From the IMG/VR virus record IMGVR_UViG_3300047353_000977, positions 1 to 20,756 of that record: DNA of 20,756 nucleotides; one strand, written 5' to 3'. Position 1 is the first letter of the stretch. The number at the start of each line of letters is the position of its first letter. A program made the position numbers and the translations under genes. Of this stretch, positions 7,713 to 14,663 are shown piece after piece. The DNA comes from a virus. The notes under the pieces are model-generated. The model did no database searches and was not told the DNA's origin. It was given only the letters and a program-made list of their open reading frames with translations.

Positions 7713-9227
7713 ATGCATAAATACACAACAAATTTTGATTTTGAAGTAACTGCTTGCCAAGAAATTGGGGGCATTGACATTTCAAAAGCTAATATACAGA
7801 ATTTAAGAGGTTTAATCCCAACATCTATTGATCTGGATAAAAATATAGACTTAATGGGTGTGGCATTTAATGCGGCAGTAGTCAATGAATTTAATAAAAA
7901 CGGAGATGGTATAAGTACGAAAACTGCTATCGACTCTGTTCAGCAGTTTGTCCACAAACCAACAAATATAGAACACGATAAAACAAAAATCGTAGGGCAT
8001 ATTGTTAATGCTGGATTTAGTGACTATTCGGATAGCACAATTCTTATAAATGTTGATGAGAATGAGCAAAATCCTTTTAATATAGCTTTAGGCGCAGTTG
8101 TTTATAAAACCATAGACAAGGACTTTTTTGAAACCCTAAGAAAAAGTACTGACCCCAAAAGCAAGATGCATCAAACCGTTTCCGCGAGTTGGGAAATTGG
8201 TTTTAGCGAATATCAAATCGCTGTTGGAAGCAAAAACCTAAAAGAAGCAGAAATTATTTCAGACCCGAAAAAGATCACAGAAATGAAAGGTATGCTGAGA
8301 GCTTTTGGGGGAAAAGGAGTAATGGATGATGGTACTCCAATTTATCGTTTAATTGTAGGAGATGTTTATCCTTTGGGCATTGGTTTTACTATGAAGCCAG
8401 CCGCAAATGTTAAAGGAATTATTAGTAAAGATTTCGAAGAAAAAGAAGAAGTTGAAAAATCTGATAAATCACAAGCTGCGCAATTAAAAAAAATATCTAA
8501 CAAAATTTCACAAAATTTAAAAAATACTGTAAACAATACTAAAATCATGGAATTAGAAACTCTACTATCAGAAATCAAAGCATCTCTTACTGAGAAGAAA
8601 TTCTCCGAAGAGGCTATCGCTGGCATGACTGCAACTTTTGCAGACGCCATTAAACAAAAAGATGAAGAGTACCAAGCTTCTCTTGAAGCTGCAGAAAAAG
8701 AGAAGGTCAAAATCGCTTCTGCGAATGAAGAACTTCAAGCTTCTGTAGAATCTATTAAGGAAGAACTTAAGTCTGCTCAAGAACACATTGCCGAGTTCGA
8801 AGCTGCGAAAATTGCTGAAGAAGCAGTTGCTCGTTTTAATACTCGTATGGAAGAAATCGATTCTCTTTACGATCTCGAAGAAAGCGATGCCGCTTTCATC
8901 GCTGAAAAAATTAAAGGTCTCGACGAAACCGAAGAATCTTTCGCTTCGTTTAAGAGTGAGCTTGAAGTTTTTTGGGCTTCTAAAAATAAAGAAGCTAAAG
9001 CTAAATTCGAAGAAGAGATTAAGGCTCGCGTTGATGCAGAAATCGAAAAACGCCTTACTTCTCAAGCTTCCGAAGAAACAGAAGAAGAAGTTGACGTTGA
9101 AGAAGCTCTTGCAAATGCAGAGCAAACCAACGAGGAAATTCCTAACAACAACGAAGCTCAAGCTTCTGCAAAAACTTTGAAGGATAGGTTTGCTGCTGCG
9201 TTTAGCCGCGAAAACATCCTTGGATAA
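7713..9227 (+). CDS. Prohead protease fused to scaffold protein
   Basis: The 504-residue frame has two unlike halves. Residues 1-245 resemble a prohead maturation serine protease: IEHDKTKIVGHI at 86-97 (H88 the likely catalytic His) and TVSASWEIGF at 155-164 (S157 or S159 the likely nucleophile). Residues 279-504 are Glu/Lys/Ala-rich, long-helical and coiled-coil-like, as expected of an internal scaffold. The protease would digest scaffold and trim capsid proteins before DNA filling. Within the gene, base and codon use changes near residue 279: the first part uses AGA for Arg and many A/T-ending codons, the second mostly CGT/CGC like the capsid gene. An in-frame ATG at 8547 with a promoter-like motif just upstream marks the same point, so a shorter scaffold may be made separately. 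The catalytic assignment is by pattern only. Confidence 0.8.
   Translation: MHKYTTNFDFEVTACQEIGGIDISKANIQNLRGLIPTSIDLDKNIDLMGVAFNAAVVNEFNKNGDGISTKTAIDSVQQFVHKPTNIEHDKTKIVGHIVNAGFSDYSDSTILINVDENEQNPFNIALGAVVYKTIDKDFFETLRKSTDPKSKMHQTVSASWEIGFSEYQIAVGSKNLKEAEIISDPKKITEMKGMLRAFGGKGVMDDGTPIYRLIVGDVYPLGIGFTMKPAANVKGIISKDFEEKEEVEKSDKSQAAQLKKISNKISQNLKNTVNNTKIMELETLLSEIKASLTEKKFSEEAIAGMTATFADAIKQKDEEYQASLEAAEKEKVKIASANEELQASVESIKEELKSAQEHIAEFEAAKIAEEAVARFNTRMEEIDSLYDLEESDAAFIAEKIKGLDETEESFASFKSELEVFWASKNKEAKAKFEEEIKARVDAEIEKRLTSQASEETEEEVDVEEALANAEQTNEEIPNNNEAQASAKTLKDRFAAAFSRENILG
8527..8538 (+). promoter_or_regulatory. Intragenic CTGTAAACAATA, candidate scaffold/capsid promoter
   Basis: This 12-mer inside the protease-scaffold gene ends 8 nt before the in-frame ATG at 8547. 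The identical 12-mer lies on the minus strand at 13699-13710, 9 nt before the putative tail-tube ATG, and both are followed by nearly the same TAAAAT stretch. Both genes encode proteins needed in many copies. The match is seen directly; promoter activity is inferred. Confidence 0.5.
8547..9227 (+). CDS. Possible nested scaffold protein (internal start)
   Basis: ATG 8547 is in frame with the protease-scaffold gene (residue 279) and would give a 226-residue scaffold alone. Support is threefold: the codon-use shift to the highly expressed pattern begins about here, the CTGTAAACAATA motif lies just upstream, and the protein changes from protease to Glu/Ala/Lys-rich helix at this point. Nested scaffold genes sharing the 3' end of a protease gene are well known, for example lambda C and Nu3. 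The product is rich in Glu and has heptad-like stretches, as expected of a core that is removed during maturation. There is no clear Shine-Dalgarno. The alternative is that only the fusion is made and the protease cuts it. Confidence 0.5.
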   Translation: MELETLLSEIKASLTEKKFSEEAIAGMTATFADAIKQKDEEYQASLEAAEKEKVKIASANEELQASVESIKEELKSAQEHIAEFEAAKIAEEAVARFNTRMEEIDSLYDLEESDAAFIAEKIKGLDETEESFASFKSELEVFWASKNKEAKAKFEEEIKARVDAEIEKRLTSQASEETEEEVDVEEALANAEQTNEEIPNNNEAQASAKTLKDRFAAAFSRENILG

Positions 9228-9253
9228 AAAACAAAATTTAAACTTAAAAAATT

Positions 9254-9874
9254 ATGGCACTTAGATTACTCCCATTCAGACAATATAATGAGCAAGACGT
9301 TGTTAACGTTTTCGCTCTTCAAAACGCTGACGTTCTTGAGTCCACCACTGGTGACGGCAAAGGTTCTAACGGCGTTTTTGTAAAGGTCACTGACGGTAAT
9401 TTTGACCAAGATGTTATTACCTATGGTTCTAACAGCTACCTTGGCAAGACAGATTACCCATTCGTCGGTGGCGATATGTATCCCACTAACCCTCTTGAAG
9501 TTGCTGCTACTGCTTCTGGCGAAATTCCTCTTGGATTGACCCTGAATCAAACAGCCAAGACTGATGAGAATGGTGAAAAACTCATTTACAACACAACCAA
9601 GAAAGAAGAGCTTCAGGCTGTTCTCCCTGGCCAAACTGTTCCTGTTGCAACTAAAGGTATCTTTACGTTGAGCGCAAATGCTATCGAAGGTGGCGCAGCT
9701 TCTGTGTTTACTATCGGTGACGGCTTCGAAGTTGCTGGTGATGGCACTGTAGGTCCTGCTACTGTAGGTTCTGCCGCTTCTCTTGGCATGGTTCTTGGAA
9801 CTGGTTCTCGCAGTTCTCAAGGTGGCCTTACTGACCAGTTCGCTGGTGATTATGTTATCGTCAAACTTGGTTAA
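9254..9874 (+). CDS. Putative capsid decoration/stabilisation protein
   Basis: The 206-residue protein is Gly/Thr/Ala/Val-rich with few charged helices, suggesting mainly beta-structure, and starts MALRLLPFRQYNEQDVVN. It lies directly before the major capsid gene and shares its codon usage (Arg as CGT/CGC, Gly as GGT/GGC, few rare A/T-ending codons), so it is probably abundant in the virion. Decoration proteins often occupy this slot between scaffold and capsid, and that is my reading; I see no diagnostic motif. It has an A/T-rich leader without a Shine-Dalgarno and no separate promoter-like motif, so it is likely co-transcribed with scaffold and capsid. Residues about 125-190 form a low-complexity Gly/Ala/Ser-rich stretch. 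Confidence 0.6.
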   Translation: MALRLLPFRQYNEQDVVNVFALQNADVLESTTGDGKGSNGVFVKVTDGNFDQDVITYGSNSYLGKTDYPFVGGDMYPTNPLEVAATASGEIPLGLTLNQTAKTDENGEKLIYNTTKKEELQAVLPGQTVPVATKGIFTLSANAIEGGAASVFTIGDGFEVAGDGTVGPATVGSAASLGMVLGTGSRSSQGGLTDQFAGDYVIVKLG

Positions 9875-9894
9875 TAAGAAAGGAACTTTATAAT

Positions 9895-11019
9895 ATGAAA
9901 ATTACTTTAAAAAATACTCCAGAACAAGTCGAGCTTGTAAAAGCAATGGCTTCTCGCAACCGTGATGTTGCTTACGAAGCTCAAACTGCTCTTGCTGAGT
10001 TCATCGGACCTGTTCTCGCGGAAGTTATCAACAATGCTCCTGCATTGTCTAACCTCTTCACTACTCTTCAGTACAACGCTGATGACAATCCTTCGATCCC
10101 TTTGGATTTGTACTTCGACGTTTCTGATGAAGATTATGTTCAAGTTTACAGCCAAAGCCGTGCTGGCGGTCTTCCTACTTCGGAAGTTCTTCCAACATCT
10201 GCTGAACTCAAGATCGCTACTTACAGCCTTGATTCCGCTGTAAGCTTTGACCGTCGTTATGCTGCGAAAAGCCGCATGGACGTTGTCGCTAAGACAATGA
10301 CTCGTGTTGCACAAGAAATTCTTCTTAAGCAAAACAAGATCTCCGCAAATGTTGTCATGAAGGCTCTTGCTAATGCAGAGACAAATGGCCTGAAGCACGT
10401 TCAAGCTTCTAATGCTGCTAACCGTTTCGTTCTTGCTGATCTTAACAGCATGATCACACGCTCTAAGAGAGTCGTTACTTCCTTTGTTGGTGGTACTCCT
10501 GACGCTCGCCAAGGTCGCGGTGTAACTGATATCATCTGCTCTCCTGAGATCGTTGAAGAGCTTCGTGCTATTGCTTACAACCCAATCAATACCAAAGATG
10601 CTGCTGGTGGAGCTGCTGCTGCTGGCCAAGAGATGCAAACTGCAGACGTAATTGCAGAGCAAGCTTTCCAAGCTGCTGGCGCTCCTAGCTTCTATGGCAT
10701 CAATGTTATTGAGCTGAATGAGTTTGGTGCTGGCCAAGCTTTCAATACTATCTTCGATACAGAAGCAGGAAGCACTAACTATGGTGGCCACATCACCAAT
10801 ACGTTCACTCCTGCTGATGACGAAATCATCGTTGGTATCGACCGCAGTCGCGAATCTCTTGTTCGCCCAGTTGCTGTCGACGCTGAAAACGGTGGTGAGT
10901 TCAACCTTATCGCTGATGATCAATACAGCATCCGTCAAAACAAGATCGGTTACTTCGGTTCTCTCGAAGAAGGTCGTATCGTTCTTGATGACCGTGCGCT
11001 TGTAGGTATGATTGTTTAA
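9895..11019 (+). CDS. Major capsid protein
   Basis: The 374-residue protein follows the protease-scaffold and decoration genes, the standard place for the major capsid protein, and has the length and composition of an HK97-fold capsid protein: a helical N-terminal arm (1-55), then mixed alpha/beta, with a Gly/Ala-rich loop around 238-246. It forms the icosahedral shell. Codon use is strongly biased: Arg is nearly always CGT/CGC, and the codons TTA, CTA and TCA are almost absent, which leaves a 373-codon antisense frame open by accident. A Shine-Dalgarno-like AAAGGAA lies at 9879-9885, and TATAAT abuts the ATG. The gene is followed by a strong intrinsic terminator at 11041. Whether the N-terminal arm is removed by the phage protease cannot be seen. 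Confidence 0.88.
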   Translation: MKITLKNTPEQVELVKAMASRNRDVAYEAQTALAEFIGPVLAEVINNAPALSNLFTTLQYNADDNPSIPLDLYFDVSDEDYVQVYSQSRAGGLPTSEVLPTSAELKIATYSLDSAVSFDRRYAAKSRMDVVAKTMTRVAQEILLKQNKISANVVMKALANAETNGLKHVQASNAANRFVLADLNSMITRSKRVVTSFVGGTPDARQGRGVTDIICSPEIVEELRAIAYNPINTKDAAGGAAAAGQEMQTADVIAEQAFQAAGAPSFYGINVIELNEFGAGQAFNTIFDTEAGSTNYGGHITNTFTPADDEIIVGIDRSRESLVRPVAVDAENGGEFNLIADDQYSIRQNKIGYFGSLEEGRIVLDDRALVGMIV

Positions 11020-11040
11020 TAAAAACAATTAACTAAATTT

Positions 11041-11072
11041 AAGGGTCGCCTTTCGGGGCGGCCCTTTTTTTT
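11041..11072 (+). terminator. Rho-independent terminator after capsid gene
   Basis: Arms AAGGGTCGCC and GGCGGCCCTT pair over 10 bp (one wobble) around a TTTCGG loop and run into a T tract at 11065-11072. It lies 21 nt after the capsid stop, is the most GC-rich element nearby, and would separate the high-level head unit from the SAP-protein unit. Confidence 0.93.
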
Positions 11073-11092
11073 GAATTTTTTTATTTTATTTT

Positions 11093-11100
11093 TATAATAC
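11093..11100 (+). promoter_or_regulatory. TATAATAC, candidate promoter (divergent form of the motif)
   Basis: TATAATAC ends 4 nt before the ATG at 11105, just after the capsid terminator, so some promoter is expected here. It differs from the GTGTAATAC seen at two other starts only in its first two bases. In A/T-rich DNA such matches arise by chance. Confidence 0.3.
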
Positions 11101-11104
11101 AATT

Positions 11105-11746
11105 ATGGATGAATTATCTAAACAGATTAACGAAGAAGGACAAAAGCATACAGAACTTCTCGACGCAATTCCTGCCCCCAAAGAAAAGGTGCAAGAATTT
11201 ATGGAAAAGGTAGAAGAACATTTAAAAAACGAATCAATCGCCATAGAAAACAATGAAGTCAATAACGGAGAAATGCAAAAGGAGGATAAATTAAAAGATC
11301 TGCAATATGCAGATGGAAAAGAAAGAGATGAAATTGACGAAATTGAAGCTCAAGAAAAATTAAGAGGGGTAGATGTTATCTCTCCATTTGGGACATCCAA
11401 TACCAAGGTTTTTAAAAGAAAACTAGAATCCATGACTGCTGTTAAAAAAGCAAAACTGGCAGAAAGGGTTGGCGCTAGAGTTTTCGCAGATACGGATCTA
11501 CAAGACGAAGTTCTTATTAAATCATTCCATGAGTGGCGAGGAACAAACTGGGGTTCTTCTGGAAGTAGAACAGAAGAGAAAGTTAAAGCTTTAGCCTCGG
11601 ATTCTTTGGAGGATTTTGAAAAAAAATTAAAAGGCAAAACGCTTTCTGAACTTCAAGAAATGGCGATGAAGTTGGGTTTTTCTCCAAGCTTTGACCGTAT
11701 CAGGCTAATTTCAGCATTAAAACAAGCTTATTTGAAGCGTGGTTGA
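11105..11746 (+). CDS. Uncharacterised protein with C-terminal SAP-like domain
   Basis: The 213-residue protein has a Glu/Lys-rich helical N-terminal half (1-90) and a C-terminal segment (about 178-210, beginning KTLSELQEMAMKLGF) that matches the helix-extended-helix pattern of SAP/Rho-N-like nucleic-acid-binding domains. A middle segment around 132-156 contains the conserved-looking FHEWRGTNWGSSGS. I do not recognise the full protein. It lies just after the capsid terminator and before a second, smaller SAP-like gene, so it may be a minor head protein contacting DNA or a terminator/connector accessory. The leader is A/T-rich with no Shine-Dalgarno. Confidence 0.65.
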   Translation: MDELSKQINEEGQKHTELLDAIPAPKEKVQEFMEKVEEHLKNESIAIENNEVNNGEMQKEDKLKDLQYADGKERDEIDEIEAQEKLRGVDVISPFGTSNTKVFKRKLESMTAVKKAKLAERVGARVFADTDLQDEVLIKSFHEWRGTNWGSSGSRTEEKVKALASDSLEDFEKKLKGKTLSELQEMAMKLGFSPSFDRIRLISALKQAYLKRG

Positions 11747-11754
11747 TCTTTTTT

Positions 11755-11763
11755 GTGTAATAC
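11755..11763 (+). promoter_or_regulatory. GTGTAATAC motif, candidate promoter
   Basis: GTGTAATAC follows a T run directly after the preceding stop codon and ends 5 nt before ATG 11769. The same 9-mer occurs before the tape-measure gene at 17758. It argues against a GTG start at 11739, which would translate straight through the motif. Confidence 0.5.
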
Positions 11764-11768
11764 AATGT

Positions 11769-12011
11769 ATGCAAAATGAATCAGATAATATTTTAGATAA
11801 CTTAACTTTTACAAACGGAAAAGAAAAAGTTGAAGAGGTTGACGCTCCAAAGAAAAAAGTCGCAAAAAAAACAGCTAAAAAAGAATCAAAGTATTCTAAA
11901 GAGTATTTGAACAGTCTCAGTTCTCCTAAACTTAGGGCTTTATGTGTCAAACTTGGTATAAAAGTATATGGTGATAGAGCAGACATGATTGCAGATATTT
12001 TAAAAAAATAA
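11769..12011 (+). CDS. Small Lys-rich SAP-domain protein
   Basis: I start this at ATG 11769 rather than an upstream in-frame GTG at 11739, because the GTG lies inside the previous gene and the promoter-like motif sits between. The 80-residue product has an acidic N-terminus, a Lys-rich stretch (28-41, PKKKVAKKTAKK within it) like histone H1 or basic DNA-binding tails, and a C-terminal SAP-like domain (about 47-80, with SSPKLRALCVKLGIKVYG then a DRADMIADIL helix). SAP domains bind DNA or RNA. The domain resembles the C-terminus of the preceding gene, suggesting a shared origin. The role in the virion or the infected cell is unknown. Confidence 0.75.
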   Translation: MQNESDNILDNLTFTNGKEKVEEVDAPKKKVAKKTAKKESKYSKEYLNSLSSPKLRALCVKLGIKVYGDRADMIADILKK

Positions 12012-12015
12012 TTAA

Positions 12016-12477
12016 ATGAGTAACATAGGAACTCTTGCCACATCCATATTTCAAAACGAATTTGATTCTGCAGGGATTACTGTTGAATCTATTTCTGGCT
12101 GGCTAGAAAACAATCTAGGCGAATTGAATAATTTGCTTTATAGTAGTTTTTCTGGGGTAAGTGGTAATGTATCTGGACTGAATTTAGAAGAGCAGAACAT
12201 TTATCAAGAAATGTTTCTTCATCATTATTACAAAAAACAAACTAGAGATACCTTACGAGGTATTATCGACAATACAAACAACATTACAAGCGTCAGAGAT
12301 GGCGAACAAACGATTTCTTTTGTAAATAGGAACGAGGTATCCAAAGTATATAAAGGACTCGCTCAGGACGCATATAGCAGGTTAGAAGACCTTGTGTATA
12401 GTTACAATAGCTACCAAGCAAGCCCAAGGCAAGTCGGTGGCATAGAATCAAGAGCGCAAACAACTGGCACTAATTAA
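12016..12477 (+). CDS. Probable head-tail connector or virion protein
   Basis: The 153-residue protein begins MSNIGTLATSIFQNEFDSAG and is helical, with aromatic-rich YQEMFLHHYYKKQTRDTLRG in the middle and a Gln/Ser/Gly-rich tail. Small helical proteins between capsid and neck genes are often head-tail adaptors that dock on the portal, and that is the best contextual guess; no motif proves it. It starts 4 nt after the preceding stop, has no Shine-Dalgarno, and is the last plus-strand gene before the convergent junction, followed by a hairpin terminator at 12501. Confidence 0.6.
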   Translation: MSNIGTLATSIFQNEFDSAGITVESISGWLENNLGELNNLLYSSFSGVSGNVSGLNLEEQNIYQEMFLHHYYKKQTRDTLRGIIDNTNNITSVRDGEQTISFVNRNEVSKVYKGLAQDAYSRLEDLVYSYNSYQASPRQVGGIESRAQTTGTN

Positions 12478-12500
12478 TTTCCCCAGAGTTTATCTCTGAT

Positions 12501-12536
12501 AGCGTGATCTCTGCGTAGCGGGGGTTGCGCTTTTTT
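12501..12536 (+). terminator. Rho-independent terminator for plus-strand unit
   Basis: RNA arms AGCGUGAUCUC (12501-12511) and GGGGUUGCGCU (12521-12531) pair over 11 positions, four of them G-U, followed by a T run at 12531-12536. A small hairpin CAGAG-TTTAT-CTCTG precedes it at 12484-12498. Because of the G-U pairs it is much weaker on the opposite strand, consistent with a plus-strand role. Confidence 0.7.
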
Positions 12537-12542
12537 ATGGGT

Positions 12543-12580
12543 ACAAAAAAAACCCCGTCAAATTCGACGGGGTTAGTTTT
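12543..12580 (-). terminator. Terminator for the minus-strand tail block, perfect hairpin
   Basis: Arms AACCCCGTC (12551-12559) and GACGGGGTT (12566-12574) form a perfect 9-bp stem. Read on the minus strand, the stem is followed by a run of eight T (plus-strand A run around 12545-12552). It lies 23 nt past the stop of the putative tail-tube gene. On the plus strand a shorter T run (12577-12580) follows, so it could also act as a backup in that direction. Confidence 0.9.
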
Positions 12581-12597
12581 AAATATTGAAGGGCTAC

Positions 12598-13689
12598 TTA
12601 GCTGTTCGCTCCAGAAAAGAAGATATTGTTGTCTGCATCACTTGGGCCACCAATTTGGGTGGAGAATGTCAAATCAACGGTCTTATTCGATCCAATCGAG
12701 GAACTGAAGGATTCAGATTCAAGTTTTGCATTCTTAAGTTTGTACTTAGTAATCTCAGTATTTTCTCCAGCATTTTTGAATGTTAAAGTAATATCAATAC
12801 CAGCAGAGCTATCAATAGTATCCGCAAGATTTTCAGCAGTAATTTCATTTACGATAGCAGAGACACTAAGTGTAGCATTCACTGGGAAGTCAACTGTTCT
12901 AGCGAATGGGAAGCGAGAACCAAGTCTCTCAAGTGGGCTTCTGCTCATAGACAGGGAAAGTGAAGCGCTTTGAACGTGAGCGCCAGCGCTACCATCAGAA
13001 ATATCAACAATTGCATCACTACCAGCATTACCAAAGGACACTGTAACATCACCTGGGCGGAGCGCTGAAACAGTACTTGTTCCAGTTGTTGCTGCAGAAA
13101 GCGTTAAATCTCCAACAACTTGTGAACCATCTGATTGGCTGATAGACGGGAGTTCGATACCGCTGTAACCAACAGAGCTTCCGCTTGCATCTGTAACAGC
13201 ATTAATATTTGCAGCTTCAAATGAAACAGAGACGGTTGGGATAGATCCAACAGAAGCATCGACTGTATAGTCTGTAAGGTAAGCGTTACCAATGCCAATT
13301 ACAGGCATAGTACCAGCTTCAGTGGTTTGACTAATAGCGTCAATACCTTCATCAGCAGTAACAATAAATAAATTCTTACCAGAGCTTGCGGTCATGTGAC
13401 CAGATGCAAAACCAACGTTAAAGTCGGAATTTGCGAAACCAAGAGCTTCTTCATTGAAGCCGTCTCCTAGGTAGTAAGAAGCATCAAAAGATACTGTTGG
13501 AGCTTCAAGAACAATAGAATCAATTCTAGCCAAAGAGCCGTACTGATTAATGTCTTGACGGGAAATGTTAAAAGAGTAGTTCGCAGACTGGACTCTTTGA
13601 AGTTGTTTATGATTTCCTGATGCTGTTGAATCAGCTTCTTCGGACACATACAACGCTTCGGATTGATAAATTACTCGATTTCTAGCCAT
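12598..13689 (-). CDS. Putative major tail tube protein
   Basis: The 363-residue protein, starting MARNRVIYQSEALYVSEEAD, is Ser/Thr/Gly/Ala/Val-rich with regular beta-strand alternation and almost no long charged helices, the composition of a tube protein with added Ig-like surface domains. It ends its operon just before a strong terminator, and its promoter-like motif is the same 12-mer as before the internal scaffold start, pointing to high expression. The tail tube is built from stacked rings of this protein around the tape measure. Residues about 1-60 contain QRVQSANYSFNISRQDINQY, a segment I associate with tail tube proteins. The minus orientation is opposite to the head genes. Sheath or other tail structural protein is the alternative. 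Confidence 0.65.
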   Translation of the reverse strand: MARNRVIYQSEALYVSEEADSTASGNHKQLQRVQSANYSFNISRQDINQYGSLARIDSIVLEAPTVSFDASYYLGDGFNEEALGFANSDFNVGFASGHMTASSGKNLFIVTADEGIDAISQTTEAGTMPVIGIGNAYLTDYTVDASVGSIPTVSVSFEAANINAVTDASGSSVGYSGIELPSISQSDGSQVVGDLTLSAATTGTSTVSALRPGDVTVSFGNAGSDAIVDISDGSAGAHVQSASLSLSMSRSPLERLGSRFPFARTVDFPVNATLSVSAIVNEITAENLADTIDSSAGIDITLTFKNAGENTEITKYKLKNAKLESESFSSSIGSNKTVDLTFSTQIGGPSDADNNIFFSGANS

Positions 13690-13698
13690 AATATTTTA

Positions 13699-13710
13699 TA
13701 TTGTTTACAG
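13699..13710 (-). promoter_or_regulatory. CTGTAAACAATA, candidate promoter for tail tube gene
   Basis: On the minus strand, CTGTAAACAATA follows an A run and ends 9 nt before ATG 13689. It is identical to the intragenic 12-mer at 8527-8538, and the following bases also match apart from one indel. Confidence 0.5.
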
Positions 13711-13731
13711 TTTTTTTTGTTAAATGTGAAA

Positions 13732-14547
13732 TTATTGTCTTGGGAATCTGTACTGAGAAACATCAAAGTCGATAAATCCTACTTTCAAATCTCCAATTGA
13801 TTGTTTTTGCGCTCTATCAGAAAGTTTAGAAACAACAACATCTTCAATATACATAGGTAATTCGTCACCCTTGTAAGTGCTTGATAAACCTGTATAGTTA
13901 AAAGATCCATCTTTCAGGTCGCCGTATTCCGTAGATGGGTGGCCGCTAAATGGGATCATTGTTATTTCCTTGTGTCTAGCATCGGCAAAAATTGATAAGA
14001 CTCCATCAAGGCCAAAAGTATCTTCTGCTAATACAACAGCCTTAATTGTCATTTTTGTTTCATCCTCTCCTCCAAAAGCAAGAGGGACATTTGTAACAGT
14101 TTCACTATTTATAAAGATAGCTGGAACAGCTTGGTCATATGGTTCAATTCCGCTTTCTGAATCGCCGTATCTGCTATTTTGTACGAATTTACTTTCTAAA
14201 ATTAAATCCTCTTCTGTTTCGTTTGTGAGATAAACATTAAAATCTTTTACGGCAAAGGTGCCAGTGATTGTCTCGCTTGTTCCAAAATTGCCGCCAGTTT
14301 CAATAATTCTCCCATTCTCAAAATCAAAAATTATATCGTTCGCCCTGCCACTACCCATAAAAGATGAAGGTATAGTCGCTTCAGAGATAGTGGAATCATT
14401 AACCCATTGTTTGTAGGGGCTTGCATAAACTTTATAACCATCTGGCAATCTTGAATCATCAAAGTAATGTAGAGTCCCTGTTTTGTTTGAAAAAGCTTCT
14501 CCTTTTGTCAACAAGTGATTGTCAAACCACAAAAGGAAGCTAGTCAT
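13732..14547 (-). CDS. Uncharacterised virion protein of the neck-tail block
   Basis: From ATG 14547 the product is 271 residues and begins MTSFLLWFDNHLLTKGEAFS. It is rich in Gly, Ser, Thr, Asp and aromatics with beta-type alternation and no signal peptide; I recognise no family. It lies between two neck-like genes upstream and the tube gene, so a tail-terminator or tail-associated structural role is likely. The start is uncertain: the only good ribosome binding site, AAGGAG, lies 34 nt upstream of this ATG, correctly spaced for an in-frame ATT at 14574 that would add nine residues (IKPQYQHKV, initiated with Met) and would overlap the stop of a 25-codon ORF. Either start keeps the same frame. 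Confidence 0.7.
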   Translation of the reverse strand: MTSFLLWFDNHLLTKGEAFSNKTGTLHYFDDSRLPDGYKVYASPYKQWVNDSTISEATIPSSFMGSGRANDIIFDFENGRIIETGGNFGTSETITGTFAVKDFNVYLTNETEEDLILESKFVQNSRYGDSESGIEPYDQAVPAIFINSETVTNVPLAFGGEDETKMTIKAVVLAEDTFGLDGVLSIFADARHKEITMIPFSGHPSTEYGDLKDGSFNYTGLSSTYKGDELPMYIEDVVVSKLSDRAQKQSIGDLKVGFIDFDVSQYRFPRQ

Positions 14548-14569
14548 TACTTTGTGCTGATATTGTGGT

Positions 14570-14647
14570 TTAATAAGAGTCTCCTTTCTTTAAATTTTCA
14601 ATCGCCAACAAGGGCTGTAGGTTGGAGTTTTGGGAAATTCGCTTCAT
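14570..14647 (-). CDS. Possible 25-residue leader ORF
   Basis: ATG 14645-14647 opens a 25-codon frame (MKRISQNSNLQPLLAIENLK, then KGDSY) ending at TAA 14570-14572. It starts 8 nt after a GTGTAAAT motif, in the 116-nt gap between two minus-strand genes. Its last codons contain the AAGGAG that would serve the next gene, and its stop shares one T with the ATT candidate start of that gene. Such a layout suits translational coupling or a leader peptide. It is short and could be chance. Confidence 0.35.
   Translation of the reverse strand: MKRISQNSNLQPLLAIENLKKGDSY
14581..14586 (-). promoter_or_regulatory. Shine-Dalgarno AAGGAG deciding the next start
   Basis: AAGGAG on the minus strand is 6 nt from an in-frame ATT (14574) and 33 nt from the first ATG (14547). 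The ORF stays open between them. Most genes in this window lack such a site, so its presence here is informative about the start. Confidence 0.5.
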
Positions 14648-14655
14648 TAAAATAT

Positions 14656-14663
14656 ATTTACAC
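14656..14663 (-). promoter_or_regulatory. GTGTAAAT motif, candidate promoter
   Basis: GTGTAAAT begins directly after the stop codon of the 197-residue neck-like gene and ends 8 nt before the 25-codon ORF. It belongs to the recurring motif set and would drive the unknown virion gene downstream. Confidence 0.45.

Noticed and set aside
8568-9161. 197-codon antisense frame over the scaffold part
   Set aside because: Very Phe/Ser-rich, the expected complement of a Glu/Lys/Ala-rich coding stretch; no start context or motif.
9266-9820. 184-codon antisense frame over the decoration gene
   Set aside because: Same cause as the capsid antisense frame: biased codon use of the sense gene leaves the complementary frame open.
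9907-11028. 373-codon antisense frame covering the whole capsid gene
   Set aside because: It is codon-phase aligned with the capsid gene and open only because that gene almost never uses TTA, CTA or TCA. Its translation is Ser/Asn-rich without any domain pattern, and the sense gene is well supported.
11739-11768. GTG start ten codons upstream for the small SAP protein
   Set aside because: It would begin inside the previous gene and translate through the GTGTAATAC motif; ATG 11769 is better.
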